Shown here: one piece after another, positions 35,054 through 47,736 of the stretch
Position numbering within the stretch: position 1 is the first letter of the stretch
Layout: every line of letters begins with the position of its first letter
NCBI RefSeq assembly: GCF_039555335.1
Contig: NC_092628.1
Location: 57,771,547 to 57,835,546, forward strand
Origin: Amphiura filiformis
Lineage: Eukaryota; Echinodermata; Ophiuroidea; Amphilepidida; Amphiuridae
Length of the DNA stretch: 64,000 nucleotides
Direction: 5' to 3'
The notes under the pieces: model-generated
Database searches by the model: none
The model's input: only the letters and a program-made list of their open reading frames with translations
What the model was told of the DNA's origin: nothing
Program-made: the position numbers and the translations under genes

Positions 35054-35276
35054 ATTGATCATTTTCAACATTTAACTTTTTTTTAGGCAGGGAGGAGGGG
35101 TCAGCCTTCAAGCATGTTTTGTTCTGTTTGTTCATATATTTTATTATGTTTGTATGGAAAATGATCCATACATGTTCAAGGTAAATGAGTTGTTTGCCTC
35201 TTATATTGGATATGATTTCAGCGGAAATTCAATTTCAGCAATGTAAAATTAATCCATACATACATGTAGGGTTGTC
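35054..35276 (+). repeat. Module X, truncated copy
   Basis: First 223 bp of module X, ending abruptly after GTAGGGTTGTC. Confidence 0.9.
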
Positions 35277-35389
35277 TATGATCACGAAATACTCCTTTAA
35301 GTTAATTAATAATTACCTACCTAATATGAGTAGTATTGTAGCTAGCCACCATTCGCCCATTCTGCATAATTAATGTCTTGTTAATTTTT
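35277..35389 (+). repeat. 113 bp patch copied from the array's far edge
   Basis: Matches 43012-43122 (from TATGATCACGAAATACTCCT to TTGTTAATTTTT), including the right end of a TTAA MITE. It joins the truncated X copy to duplication copy 2. Confidence 0.85.
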
Positions 35390-35869
35390 ACTCATCATGT
35401 ACTTTAATTCTCAAAATTGAAGAAAAAATTAAATTACTCACATCAATCTTTCTTTGCTCATAACTTTTGATGTTGAAGTCACAGGTAAAAACAAGAACAT
35501 TTCTAAAATAGTTCTAAATTTCCAAGTTTTTTTATCTGAAAAACTCAAAAATTCAAAATGTCACCATAGTATGAAGGGTTTCAGATCACGTCACATAGGT
35601 GCTGGGGAAACATTTAAAGTGAATAGAAATCAAAATTAAACTTCTACACTACTCAAATTTGGTACACTCACTGGATCGCTTTTACCGGCTCAACCAGCAT
35701 AGTCAGCAGATATTAATGCTCATCTTCTTCTCTACATCTACTTGTTTGATGTCATCTACACTACACCTGTTACATCATTGGAGGTGTCTCAACATCACTA
35801 GCAACAACAAATCTTCAGAGCAATAACATCCGCTGACGATGTTTATATCTGAAGTGGATTATATAAACA

Positions 35870-36317
35870 TGCTCTCAGTACTTGCAACTTGGAACCCCTT
35901 TCCACTAGGAGGGAAAGCCATTGCCTTACATTTGCTCAGTCACTTCCTTCTTGTGAACGCACTAGCGGGCTTCTCCCTCGTAGAAGGAAGGAGGTCCATG
36001 GTAGGAGTCTTAGGAATGATGATGAATTTACCAGGCTGACAATGCGCACTGAAAGATTCGCCAACAGCCCGGTGCCCTACTATATCCAGCTTCTCAATAA
36101 GTAGGTTATCTCGCCTCTGGTTTAGTCCTCTTCCTCCTCAGACTCCTACCAAAGTTGTTTGGTTGCTCACATTTTGGTATCTCATCTTGGTTTGTTTTGA
36201 ATAATATTGTATTTATGTATATTTATATTTATTTATGTATTTTTGTATTACGGTACACAATTCAGCCTTTGGCTGCCATGTATTTGTTTAATAAAACCTA
36301 AACCTAAACCTAAACCA
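35870..36317 (+). mobile_element. 5'-truncated LINE 3' end, copy 2
   Basis: Open frame at 35889-36104 with the LINE RT tail (TERFANSPVPYYIQLLNK then stop), followed by a 3' untranslated part and (CCTAAA)n tail. Copy 1 of the same insertion is at 26610-27057. Confidence 0.75.
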
Positions 36318-37707
36318 TATAATATATGCACATTGTACATAGTCAAGTCCCCACCGAGTTTGGATCCTTGTCCCAGAGTCTAAATCCAAGTTTGAGTCCT
36401 TGCTGTCTGAGGACTCGAGTCCTTTGATATTTTACACAACAAGTTTCATTTTTCCTTCATAGATAACTTTTTGTTTTTAACATATTAAAATTTAAGACTG
36501 GGAAGATCCTAACATTTTGTTTTTATTCTTGTAAATTTGATAAATCACAATGCACTGGTTTACAACTTTGCGGTTTCCCCTTTTCACTCCACGCGTTTCA
36601 ACCTTTTAGGCCTGGCTTATTACGCTCGCTATGCCCGTTTTAATATATTTTTGGATTCTCCGTTTTGCGTGCAATTTTTTTTAATTAAACATGTTTAACG
36701 CTCTTTATTTGTATACGCTCTACGCGTTTTTACCTAGGCCTACGCTTGTGCTTGCGCGACGCCTTTAATATTTTTGTACTCGCACACGCGTTTGCGCATT
36801 TTATAATTTTATTTTCCGTCTTGTGCGTTATGTTTTCCAAATTGAACATGTTTAACGCGCTGGATTTGTATACGCTCTGCCCGCTTGTCGCTCATGTGTC
36901 GCTTATGCGTGTCGCTCCCACCATTCACCTGCTTTCGCGTTTTAATCATGTTTCTCTTGTGTAGGCCTCACAACACTATTTTTGTCACCTGACGAAGGGC
37001 GAGGCCCGAAAATTCGTGTAATAAATATTCTTTTACGACATTATAATTATTCTTCGCTTCTTTGCTTCCTATATACGCGATGTGTGTGATCCAATCATAT
37101 TTTATTATTCGTAAAAACGCTAACGCGAATCGAGGTCATTAATATCTCACAATTGACTGCAAAATGTGTAATTGTTCCAGCGTAAATATTAGTAACAAAC
37201 TGCTTGCGTGTGTTGGCTGCCATATTTGGATTGCACGCTATCATATTTGCACAGATTTTAATACGCACTTTTGTTATTGGTCGTCCTGTTTTAGCCAGTT
37301 TGATTTTTGGAAAGGGCAAATGTAAAAATTGCTTATTTTTGTGTTAGTGAAGAGATCAAAGTGATGGTTATGAATGAGGTTAATAACTTTGCATCAGTGT
37401 AATTGTTGGGAATTGTGAAAAATATAAACAGTTTGCTTTGGACCTTGGTTCCAAAGCAAAATGTTTAGATTTTTCACAATCTGCATAACGGTCAAAATAA
37501 ACTCCTAAGATTTCCCGCAATGACCTCAAAACATATATACGTGTAGCGCTCAGTTATTTAAGGTTTTTTAAAGCCCTTTTATGTGATTTTCAGCACAAAA
37601 ATTTGGAAATTCAACCAACCCTGCATTTTAAATGTAGTTTGCTCTTGCAATATATGCTTGTTCTATTCATTGCTATTACTGTGTTAACATTTATGGTATC
37701 TTTTCAG

Positions 37708-38737
37708 GCACCTATAACTACAGACAGTGGTGGTGCATTTAGCATCGCAGTCTCATGTAAATTACAGTACTACCACGCCACACAACAGCGTTGGAAACAT
37801 CTGAATAGATTAAGTCCTCTGCCATATTCTGGATGTAATCAATCTTTAATAGTTGTCAATGGAAGACTATATGCAGCAGGTGGTTTCGACGAACACGGAG
37901 AGCCCGACTCAGATCATTGGTTCCATGGTTCTCATTCAGGCGATGACAGTGACAGGTCTATACCGTGAGTAAAGACCATTTCTACAGATATAATGCTGCA
38001 AAGAACCGCTGGAGTCAGTTATGTGGAATGATTGTTGCAAGGAATAGTTTCCCAATGGTTCACTTAGATGGTTACATCTATGCAATTGGTGGATTAGATG
38101 AATCAGAGATTGTAATCAGTGATGTGGAGAGGTATGATTTAAAGAAAGAGGAATGGCAAATGCTACCACAACTTCCTGAAAGATGTACTAACTTATCAGC
38201 TCTAGCATTCAAAGGGAAGATCATAGTCCATGGGACTACGCCAGTAGCTGATAATCCATACTCATCACTAGTAAAGTATGTCTTGCAGGTATATCATCCA
38301 AAATCAAAATACTGGCAAATACATAGCGAAGTTCACGAAGTAGGCAGACGCGTTACTGCCAATCCCCCACATCTATTTGTATATGAAGATGTATGCTATA
38401 GAATTTCACATGCAAAAGGTCAATCCGATAAACACAAGCCAGTAGTAGATGCATTAGAAGTCCATCCCTATCTAACGATGCAGCAACAGATGCTGTCTCA
38501 TTGAAGGTGGGAGAGAGCATCAACCAAGAACACATCCCAGAGAACATGGTAGGTGCCTTTAGGATCGCTGATGAAGTGTTTGTTAGCGTCAATGGATTCA
38601 GCTATAACACTGGTATCTCTATTGGTTCAGATCAGATCACAGATGTAGATGTCGATCAGTGGGAACCTTTCAGTGTCATGGAGGGACAAGGAGGACTAAC
38701 GTGTTTTACTTTTGATAGAATGAAACTGGAAAATTAA
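37708..38737 (+). pseudogene. Kelch exon, copy 2 (possible alternative last exon)
   Basis: The acceptor TATCTTTTCAG at 37707 is intact, and the exon repeats the kelch blades of 28442-29471. Relative to copy 1 it has one base gained near 37747 and one lost near 37780, so about 11 codons are scrambled. It also has a G lost near 37966 (stop after DRSIP) and a C lost near 38467. It retains the bases missing from copy 1 near 38350 (VGRRVTANPPHLFVYEDVC). No BTB exon precedes it; only exon 2 at 25716 could splice to it. Called broken as written, but the indels may be assembly errors. Confidence 0.7.
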
Positions 38738-40043
38738 ACAGTGACCGATGGTGGTCATGTCTAATTCAAGATTTCATTTAGCTGAAAAAAATTGAACTGT
38801 TAGGATTGATCAACTAAGTACCTTTAAATGTGATGGAAGTAATGGAATGGGCCACAAAATTTATGACGTCCGAAACGAACTGGGTTTTGCTGGGGGGCTG
38901 GGTCAAAATATGATAACGTTTATTGACAGAAGAGCACAATATCAATTGATCATTTTCAACATTTAACTTTTTTTTTTTAGGCAGGGAGGGAGGGGTCAGC
39001 CTTCAAGCATGTTTTGTTCTGTTTGTTCATATATTTTATTATGTTTGTATGGAAAATGATCCATACATGTTCAAGGTAAATGAGTTGTTTGCCTCTTATA
39101 TTGGATATGATTTCAGCGGAAATTCAATTTCAGCAATGTAAAATTAATCCATACATACATGTAGGGTTGTCAACTTTTTTAATTGCTTGGTGTGAGAATG
39201 TGAGATACTGTCATCGAACAGTGGCATAGTGGAACAGAAATATTGTTTGTCGACTACAATGAGTTCATTTTGACTTTCTAACCCATGATTATTTGAGCCA
39301 GGGTGCTTGAGAATATAAAAATTGGGAGTTGGGGGAGGACAACAATTTATTTTGATGACCTTGGCGTGAGATTTTACTACCTTGGTGTTAAAAAGTGCCT
39401 GAATGTCCAGGTCTCACACTGAATACATGAGAGTTGACAGCCTATATATATTAGGCCTACTTGTACATAACTCCAATTTGTATACAGTTTCCAGCGTATC
39501 ATAGTATTTTGAATGACCCTTGTATATATGATATCATCGGTGGTATCACATAGTATACAAATATTGACTGCTATGAGGGCATGGTTAAGATTATAGGCCA
39601 CGGTGATCTCAAAACCATGCTATGACCGTCCCCAGGTCGCAGCCGAGGGTCATAGCATGGTTTTGAGATCACGCTGCTGGCCTATAATCTTAACCATGTC
39701 CCGAATATAAAGCAGTCAATATTTGTTTTATATACCGTGTGGATATATGTGGATGTTGTGATTGCGCAGTTTGATCGGGACGCACGTGACCGGTCCATAT
39801 AGTCCATTTCCATGACCGGTCCATAGTTCATTTTGAGGGCATAGTTAATTCAATAACTGCACTTTCAACCAATCAGATGATAGGAATCTATATATGAGGT
39901 ATATATAATGACATACATGAACTGTATGTTGATTTTAGTTAATTTTTATGAAATTTGGCACAAGATTTCAATATTACATGTAAGTTCTGTAAGCTAGTAC
40001 CCCAAGTGAGAAAGCTCAAATATACCTCATTAATGGTTGAATA

Positions 40044-40552
40044 AATGGTTGACCTCATTAATGTTTGTTAAAAATCCAGAAAAAACGGACCTATGTTTTC
40101 ACATATACTTGTAAGATGCCACCACTATATACCTCATCAGAAAATGCTTGACAACTATTATAGCTACACTTGGTTTCAGAAAAGAACGGCAGTTCCATGC
40201 TCAGATTGATGCGAGCGTTCTGTTAATGAGCGACATACGCTGAGATGTGTGATCCCTTTAAGCACACCGATCTGCACGACCAACGTAATCAGCCAATCAG
40301 ATTATTGGTTTGTTGTTATCATTGTCAGACGATTGAATCAGCCATTCAGAACCCCACTTCTGTGTTTACGCTGTGCACTCTCAAAATGTAAATAACTGCC
40401 GTTCTTCTCTGCCACAAACTGTAGGTCAATCAACTAATGATCATTTATGGTAAAGGTTTGAATGCTAATTAGACAAAAATAACTGGGCACCACTATTTTG
40501 AGGTCATTGTGTGAAATCGGAGGGTTTTGTTTTGAGCCGAGGTATTTTTAAA
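40044..40552 (+). repeat. Module Y, copy 2
   Basis: Near-identical to 34544-35053, directly following module X copy 2 without the foldback. Confidence 0.9.
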
Positions 40553-41653
40553 ATTGATCATTTTCAACATTTAACTTTTTTTAGGCAGGGAGGGAGGGGG
40601 TCAGCCTTCAAGCATGTTTTGTTCTGTTTGTTCATATATTTTATTATGTTTGTATGGAAAATGATCCATACATGTTCAAGGTAAATGAGTTGTTTGCCTC
40701 TTATATTGGATATGATTTCAGCGGAAATTCAATTTCAGCAATGTAAAATTAATCCATACATACATGTAGGGTTGTCAACTTTTTAATTGCTTGGTGTGAG
40801 AATGTGAGATACTGTCATCGAACAGTGGCATAGTGGAACAGAAATATTGTTTGTCGACTACAATGAGTTCATTTTTGACTTTCTAACCCATGATTATTTG
40901 AGCCAGGGTGCTTGAGAATATAAAAATTGGGAGTTGGGGGAGGACAACAATTTATTTTGATGACCTTGGCGTGAGATTTTACTACCTTGGTGTTAAAAAG
41001 TGCCTGAATGTCCAGGTCTCACACTGAATACATGAGAGTTGACAGCCTATATATATTAGGCCTACTTGTACATAACTCCAATTTGTATACAGTTTCCAGC
41101 GTATCATAGTATTTTGAATGACCCTTGTATATATGATATCATCGGTGGTATCACATAGTATACAAATATTGACTGCTATTAGGGGCATGGTTAAGATTAT
41201 AGGCCCACGGTGATCTCAAAACCATGCTATGACCATCCCCAGGTCGCAGCCGAGGGTCATAGCATGGTTTTGAGATCACCGCGGCGCGGGCCTATAATCT
41301 TAACCATGTCCCGAATATAAAGCAGTCAATATTTGTTTTATATACCGTGTGGATATATGTGGATGTTGTGATTGCGCAGTTTGATCGGGACGCACGTGAC
41401 CGGTCCATATAGTCCATTTCCATGACCGGTCCATAGTTCATTTTGAGGGCATAGTTAATTCAATAACTGCACTTTCAACCAATCAGATGATAGGAATCTA
41501 TATATGAGGTATATATAATGACATACATGAACTGTATGTTGATTTTAGTTAATTTTTATGAAATTTGGCACAAGATTTCAATATTACATGTAAGTTCTGT
41601 AAGCTAGTACCCCAAGTGAGAAAGCTCAAATATACCTCATTAATGGTTGAATA
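40553..41653 (+). repeat. Module X, copy 3
   Basis: Near-identical to 29678-30778 and 38945-40043, including the palindrome (41168-41340). Confidence 0.9.
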
Positions 41654-42162
41654 AATGGTTGACCTCATTAATGTTTGTTAAAAATCCAGAAAAAACGGAC
41701 CTATGTTTTCACATATACTTGTAAGATGCCACCACTATATACCTCATCAGAAAATGCTTGACAACTATTATAGCTACACTTGGTTTCAGAAAAGAACGGC
41801 AGTTCCATGCTCAGATTGATGCGAGCGTTCTGTTAATGAGCGACATACGCTGAGATGTGTGTTCCTTTAAGCACACCGATCTGCACGACCAACGTAATCA
41901 GCCAATCAGATTATTGGTTTGTTGTTATCATTGTCAGACGATTGAATCAGCCATTCAGAACCCCACTTCTGTGTTTACGCTGTGCACTCTCAAAATGTAA
42001 ATAACTGCCGTTCTTCTCTGCCACAAACTGTAGGTCAATCAACTAATGATCATTTATGGTAAAGGTTTGAATGCTAATTAGACAAAAATAACTGGGCACC
42101 ACTATTTTGAGGTCATTGTGTGAAATCGGAGGGTTTTGTTTTGAGCCGAGGTATTTTTAAAA
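41654..42162 (+). repeat. Module Y, copy 3
   Basis: Last unit of the X-Y array; after GAGGTATTTTTAAAA the sequence becomes unique. Confidence 0.9.
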
Positions 42163-42691
42163 AGGTAAAAATTAAATCATGGATAAATTTCTTTTAGTCC
42201 CTATTTGAACATGCATATTTTGTCAGAAATGTCAGGTGGTGTGCGACACGAATTTTACGGCCGTGTAATTTAATGGGATTATTTTGAAATTTTAAAACGC
42301 TTAAAATATCACAAACAAGTAGATAATATTATATAAGCTAAAACCGTTGGGATTCGATAACAAACCCCACAAAACTAACCTTTAAATACAAATTTGATTA
42401 TTACTATTATTAGTCACAGTGCCGGTTTTAAATGCACCGTGTTGGTTAGACTCCAATCACTCAGTGTGCAAATTGAATGGTGTGTACCCGTAATCACGGC
42501 AGCTGCGAAATTCACTTCCCAATTCACTTCTGTGTTCTGAGTGTATGGAAAGTGCCATACAGTTGAGCGGTTTTACCGTCTCTCTCTATCATGAGAAATG
42601 TGAAATATGATGAAACAAATCAATCGATTAAAAACAAAAATGATAAAAATGGTAAAATATACCGTTTATTGATTTGTTGTAGATTTGGGTT
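42163..42691. other. Interval without recognised gene
   Basis: AT-rich single-copy-looking sequence; no domain, RNA gene or clear TIR. Confidence 0.4.
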
Positions 42692-43034
42692 TTAAAAGGG
42701 CATTTCGTTATCCACAGTATCATCCCCCACTTTTCTCAAAAAAAGTTGAGATTTTTATATCACTGGAAACCTCTGGCTAAATAATGTTTATGTACAAAAA
42801 TGTCTTGCAGATTAATTTGTTTAGCAAAGATATCGTGGAATTTGAATTTCTTTCTGGTGCACCAGAACGAAATTACAACACATGTCTATGAAGCAGTGTA
42901 ATACACATAATCATGCATAAACCGCAAACACAAAATCGGAATCAACTGAAATTTTGGGAATAAGCTTTTTCATGGATATCTACTGAAAAATGTCATAAAA
43001 AAGAGGATGCTATGATCACGAAATACTCCTTTAA
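42692..43034. mobile_element. TTAA-flanked MITE (family 2, 343 bp)
   Basis: TTAA at 42692-42695 and 43031-43034. Ends AAGGGCATTTCGTTATCC and, as complement, AGGAGTATTTCGTGATCA. The central palindrome is TTCTGGTGCACCAGAA. Another copy at 48688-49039; a degenerate right end near 62790-62845. Confidence 0.75.
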
Positions 43035-43233
43035 GTTAATTAATAATTACCTACCTAATATGAGTAGTATTGTAGCTAGCCACCATTCGCCCATTCTGCA
43101 TAATTAATGTCTTGTTAATTTTTATGTTGGTAAAAGACAAACTAAACAGTAGCATTTAAAATTCAATTTTTATGTTGGTGCAAGACATGTATCACTTGCC
43201 AGGAGTGAATTCAGGATTTGAGAAATTGTCAAA

Positions 43234-43592
43234 TTAAGGGGGTACTACACCCCTGCCCAATTTTGTGCCTACTTTTGCCTTTTTCTTAAAAATTATAGCG
43301 CATTGGTGACAAGTTAGATATATATATTATAGGGGCAAGGACTACAACTACTGCACTGGAATTTTTATTTCAACGCAGACAACAGTTGTGAAGTTACAGT
43401 CAAAAATGAGGGAAAACCAGTATTTGATCAATAAATCAATAACTACTAGCCTTGAATTGCTGAATTTTCAGTGCAGTAGTTGTAGTCCTTGCCCCTATAA
43501 TATACATATCTTACTTGTCACAAATGCGCTATAATTTTTGAGAAAAATGCAAAAATAGACACAGAATTGACCAGGGTGTAGTACCCCCTTAA
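43234..43592. mobile_element. TTAA-flanked MITE (family 1, 359 bp)
   Basis: TTAA at both ends; inverted ends GGGGGTACTACACCCC and GGGTGTAGTACCCCC. A long inverted repeat includes GGGGCAAGGACTACAACTAC and complement. It serves as the intact reference for the interrupted copy at 52577-60121. Confidence 0.85.
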
Positions 43593-44733
43593 GGGGATGG
43601 AGAGCATAAAAACAAATGAAATAGTTATAATGCTGATATTTCGTGATTTTTTTGCCAATTTATAGTGGTTTTGCCCTTCCACCCCTTCTGGATATGCCCC
43701 TGTCTCTAAGTGATGGTTTAACATTAACTTGTGTACTTTTTAACCAGAATTCTTAGACTCTTTTGCTAGATTAGTGTAATGTAAATAATCAGTTCATTAA
43801 AGACATGAATAAAAGTTGAATATAGAAATACGTAAACTGCTTTTATCGCTTTGTTTGATTGATTCAATATTTTGCTAACTACAGCTGATATGATATCCAT
43901 GTAGGCATGAATGATCTACAGTAAGAATTTCATTTGAATAAACACTTTGAGGAATGCCTGCATACACTTTGTGATGCGGAAGTGAATCGAACTCATTCTT
44001 GATTGGCTGGTATTTTCAGATGTCTTTTGATTGGTTAATTTGATAAGTATTTTCACCCTGCACACATTATGTCCTTAGAAAGACAATCGCATATTACTGT
44101 GTTCATTCAAATGGAATTCTTACTGTAGTATATTTTCCACTTCTGATTATCTGATAGAAGTATTGATGGTATCACTAAGGTTTGTTCGGTTTATAATAGG
44201 CATAAAAAATGAGATTAAACATCGTTTATTGATATAGAATGGCATGCACACAGTTGGGCAGAGCACTTATGCTAGTTGTGTGTTGCATAATGTGTGACTG
44301 CCACACGCATAATGTGAATTTATGCAAGCGTACTTTGGAACTTAATTGACATGCGCAGTAACAAAAACCTAATAATTTTTGCCAATTAGGTAAACAAATT
44401 TGGCATTTGTATTGGTAAACTATTGATTACAAACTATTATAATTAAAAATGCTTTATGAATTTTTTAACATAGCTTATCTTTTCTACGCATGTTTTCTGA
44501 TTAGGATACATTGATTAGAAGTATATTTCTGAGGGTGAACACTAGGCCCTCCCAACTAAACTGTTGCTATCTACTCCAGATATAGATATTGATGAGATAC
44601 TAATATTGCTATTTACTGCCGATAGAAGCATTGATGACATACTGGTATTGCTCTCAACTGTATTACTGTATTGCTATCTAGGCATTGATGACTTACTAGT
44701 TTGTACTAATATTGCTATCTACTGCTGTAGAGG

Positions 44734-44896
44734 CAGTGTTCGAAATATGCCTCAAAAAGTTACAGGCCAGCCGGGCTTGACCTTAAAAGTTACCCGGCCA
44801 GCCGGGACGGCAACTAGATGCCAGTCAGAAAAGTTACCGGCCAGGCCAAAAAGTTACAGGCCAATGGCCGGCTGACCGGCCTTATTTCGAACGCTG
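44734..44896. mobile_element. hAT-like MITE in minisatellite (163 bp)
   Basis: The 8 bp duplication TGTAGAGG is at 44726-44733 and 44897-44904. Ends CAGTGTTCGAAATA and TATTTCGAACGCTG. Inner repeats of AAAAGTTACAGGCCAGCCGG. Block A (16520-16545) has the unoccupied site. Confidence 0.85.
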
Positions 44897-44987
44897 TGTA
44901 GAGGCATTGATGATATACTGCTATATATGAGCTCTACTGCTGATAGAGGCATCTATGACTTACTAGTGTATATACTAACAGGGAAAA

Positions 44988-45128
44988 AGTTCGTTTTGGC
45001 ATTTGCGAGGGCACCAAGGCAATCACGTGCTAAAGAATACATCCAAAGTTACATATTTTGAGGGGCACCAAGGCATGAGGCACCCAAGGCAGTTACCTTT
45101 GGTGCCTCTGGTTATTTTTCCCTGTACT
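44988..45128. mobile_element. Small insert GGCACCAAGGC in minisatellite (copy B)
   Basis: Ends CAGGGAAAAAG and TTTTTCCCTG are inverted. It corresponds to 16606-16745 in block A. Confidence 0.65.
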
Positions 45129-45375
45129 AATATTGCTATATTCTACTGATAGATGCATTGATGACATACTGGTATTGATATCTATCGCTACTGTTGATAG
45201 GAATTAATCATGTTGATGACATAGTGTTATTGCTATCTACTGCTGATAGGGGCATTTATGACATACTGGTATTGCTCTTAACTGCTGATAGGGGCATTGG
45301 TGACATACAGGTATTGCTCTCAACTGCTGATAAAGGCATTGATGACATACTGGTATTGCTATCGACTGCTGATGG

Positions 45376-46780
45376 TTCCACGCCACCAAATAGAGTTCCT
45401 ATTCATTTATGTGTTAAAAGGTATGGAGGAATTGATCGTTTTCTCATTGTTAAACCTCCCTGGCTCATTTAAAACACCATTTTACCTAATGTTTATGATA
45501 TCTTCTACCATATAACCAACAAATATTGGGCAGGTAAGCAGCTTGATTTTTTGCAGTGACGCGTCGAAAACTATGTACATCCTGTCAATCTTACAGCACG
45601 CCGATTCTATGTAGTGACGTCATCTGGTGAAGAAGAACAAAAAACGTGCCTCAAATTTCAGAACTATGACAAATGTAATCTTTTTTTGCTTAGATAATGA
45701 GAAAACCATCCACAAAGTAAAGCTATCACAAAAAAATAGGCACATCAACCTTCTTTTCTAACTTTTTTTCCCATTAAATCAACCCTGGTGTGGTTCTCAC
45801 AAAAAAAACACTGATTTTCTTACCAGCCATTTACCTTGGTGGTGTGATTTGGTGGTGTGGACTCTACAGGGTCAACAATTTTTCTTAAAACCCCATTTTA
45901 CATGATCTTCAGCCTTTCTCAACATATCTTGACCATTAAAAGTGAAATCATTCAAGTTTAAGTATTGATGCCGACTCAAATTAATGCAGCATGTGCATTG
46001 CTAGCCATGTGCTATCTACTGAAGATAGCAACATTAAGATATGATCAGGCAGGGCCTAATTTTTTGCTTCTCAGCCTTTCAGATGTTTTTAATTGAGTCA
46101 CAGAACACATGTTAAAGTTGAAACAAACATTATATCCAGACCTATTGTCAAGTAGGCAAAGCGATAGTTGGACTTACCCATGAAACACAACTTCCCTTTT
46201 TAAAAGGCTTTTCTTGTTTGCGGCGGTTTTCTTGAAAATAGTCAAAAATGCTTGAGGGAATTTTCTGTAACTTCATCATGATGCCAGATGGTCACATACA
46301 TGGTCATATCTGAACAAAAACAAAATTGAAATCAGACAGATTACTGCAACTGCATAGGCCTAACCGAACTCAGTTATGTCTCGGAGTCAATAACTAGCGC
46401 CTAGCCTACTCGACAAAACCCCAATTTTTCAGTTTAGGCTTTATAGGCCTTATATCTTGCTAGCTGATTAATAATTACATGTACTTTATTGATTAATAAT
46501 TACATGTACTTTAGCATGGTAAAGTTCCAGTAATAAGACTTTTTTAAGTAAGCTTAAACTTTCAAAATTCAATCCAAAGCCATTTTTGAGCATATTTCCG
46601 AATCCCCATATCTAGCCCCCACCCCACCCCACCCCATGTAATGCAAATTAGCAAAAAACTGACCCCAAAACAGACAAATCTGGTTATATACTATTCCATA
46701 ATTTGAATTTTATCTTGCTCGGTGATCTAAATATAGCGCATCACCAGACAGTGTTTCTAGAGTGCCTGTCATACATGTCA
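45376..46780. other. Non-minisatellite insertion in array B
   Basis: Sequence absent from block A at this place. It has weak inverted similarity between CACGCCACCAAATAGAG (45379) and GATTTGGTGGTGTGGACTC (45848), and a CCCCACCCCACCCC run near 46618. No gene recognised. Confidence 0.45.
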
Positions 46781-46784
46781 AATA

Positions 46785-47225
46785 CATAGGGGCATTGGTG
46801 ACATACAGGTATTGCTCTCAACTGCTGATAAAGGCATTGATGACATACTGGTATTGCTATCTACTGCTGATAGGGGATCTGATGACTTACTGGTATTGCT
46901 ATATATCTATGGCTGATAGAGGCATTGATGACACAGGTATTGTTCTCTACTAATGATAGAGGCATCAATGACTTACTAGTTACTAGTATAGTAATATTGC
47001 TATATACTGCTGATAGAGGCATTGATGGCATACTGTTATTGATATCTATCTGCTGCTGATAGAGGCGTCTATGACTTATCAGTATACTAATAGTAATGTT
47101 GCTATCTTCTGCCGATAGAGGCATTGATCACATACTGGTATATAGTTGCTCTCTACTGCTGATAGAGTCATCGATGTCTTACTAGTATACATATACACTA
47201 ATATTGCTATAAAATAGATGCATTG
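46785..47225 (+). repeat. 42 bp minisatellite, array B (right part)
   Basis: Continuation of the 42 bp array after the 1.4 kb interruption; units are more diverged. Confidence 0.8.
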
Positions 47226-47270
47226 ATAACATAATACTTGTGAATTTAAATCCCCCATAGAACACCAGAG

Positions 47271-47736
47271 TTAAAGCCATATTATAACATTTGCTGAGGA
47301 AGACGCCCTCACTGAATTTTTAAAATTCCTTTTTTACACAATTGTACTTTATTAAACCAATATACCCTGCAAAAATCAAGACTCTCTAGTGCTGTAGTTT
47401 TGTCAAAATCCGAGATTTTGAATAAAGCGCCGGATTCGGCGCTTTATTATTACGATGGAATTATTAGTCAAACGCATACACGATGTTCATAACACACAGT
47501 ACGTACACGGTGTGCGGGACGGTGATATACACAACAAAGGGTCGTACCACAACATGACCGAAGAGGAGTGGTACGTATTGGCGACATAGGCGCTGGTAGT
47601 AAATTCAATTTTCTTTGCTTTGCCATAGTTGTTCGGCTCAAAAATAAAAGGGGATATATCTGACAGTAAAAGCTAACATTTTATGGCAAATAAATGCTAA
47701 TCTATTTTGTTTGAAAATGTTATAATATGGCTTTAA
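47271..47736. mobile_element. TTAA-flanked MITE (family 3, 466 bp)
   Basis: TTAA at 47271-47274 and 47733-47736; ends AGCCATATTATAACATTT and AAATGTTATAATATGGCT. The centre has the palindrome AAAGCGCCGGATTCGGCGCTTT. Confidence 0.8.

Larger units (their letters stand above)
35390..40043 (+). repeat. Large duplication, copy 2 (4.65 kb)
   Basis: Direct repeat of 26131-30778. It lacks exons 1 and 2 of the KLHL gene because the duplicated segment starts inside intron 2. It includes the LINE tail (35870-36316), the partial foldback and module X (38945-40043). Confidence 0.95.
44570..45375 (+). repeat. 42 bp minisatellite, array B (left part)
   Basis: Same 42 bp unit as 16360-17890, with the IDDILVLLSTADRG open frame. 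Interrupted at 44734-44896 and 44988-45128. Confidence 0.85.

Noticed and set aside
44564-45472. Leu/Ile/Asp-rich open frames
   Set aside because: Produced by the 42 bp minisatellite, whose unit length is divisible by three.
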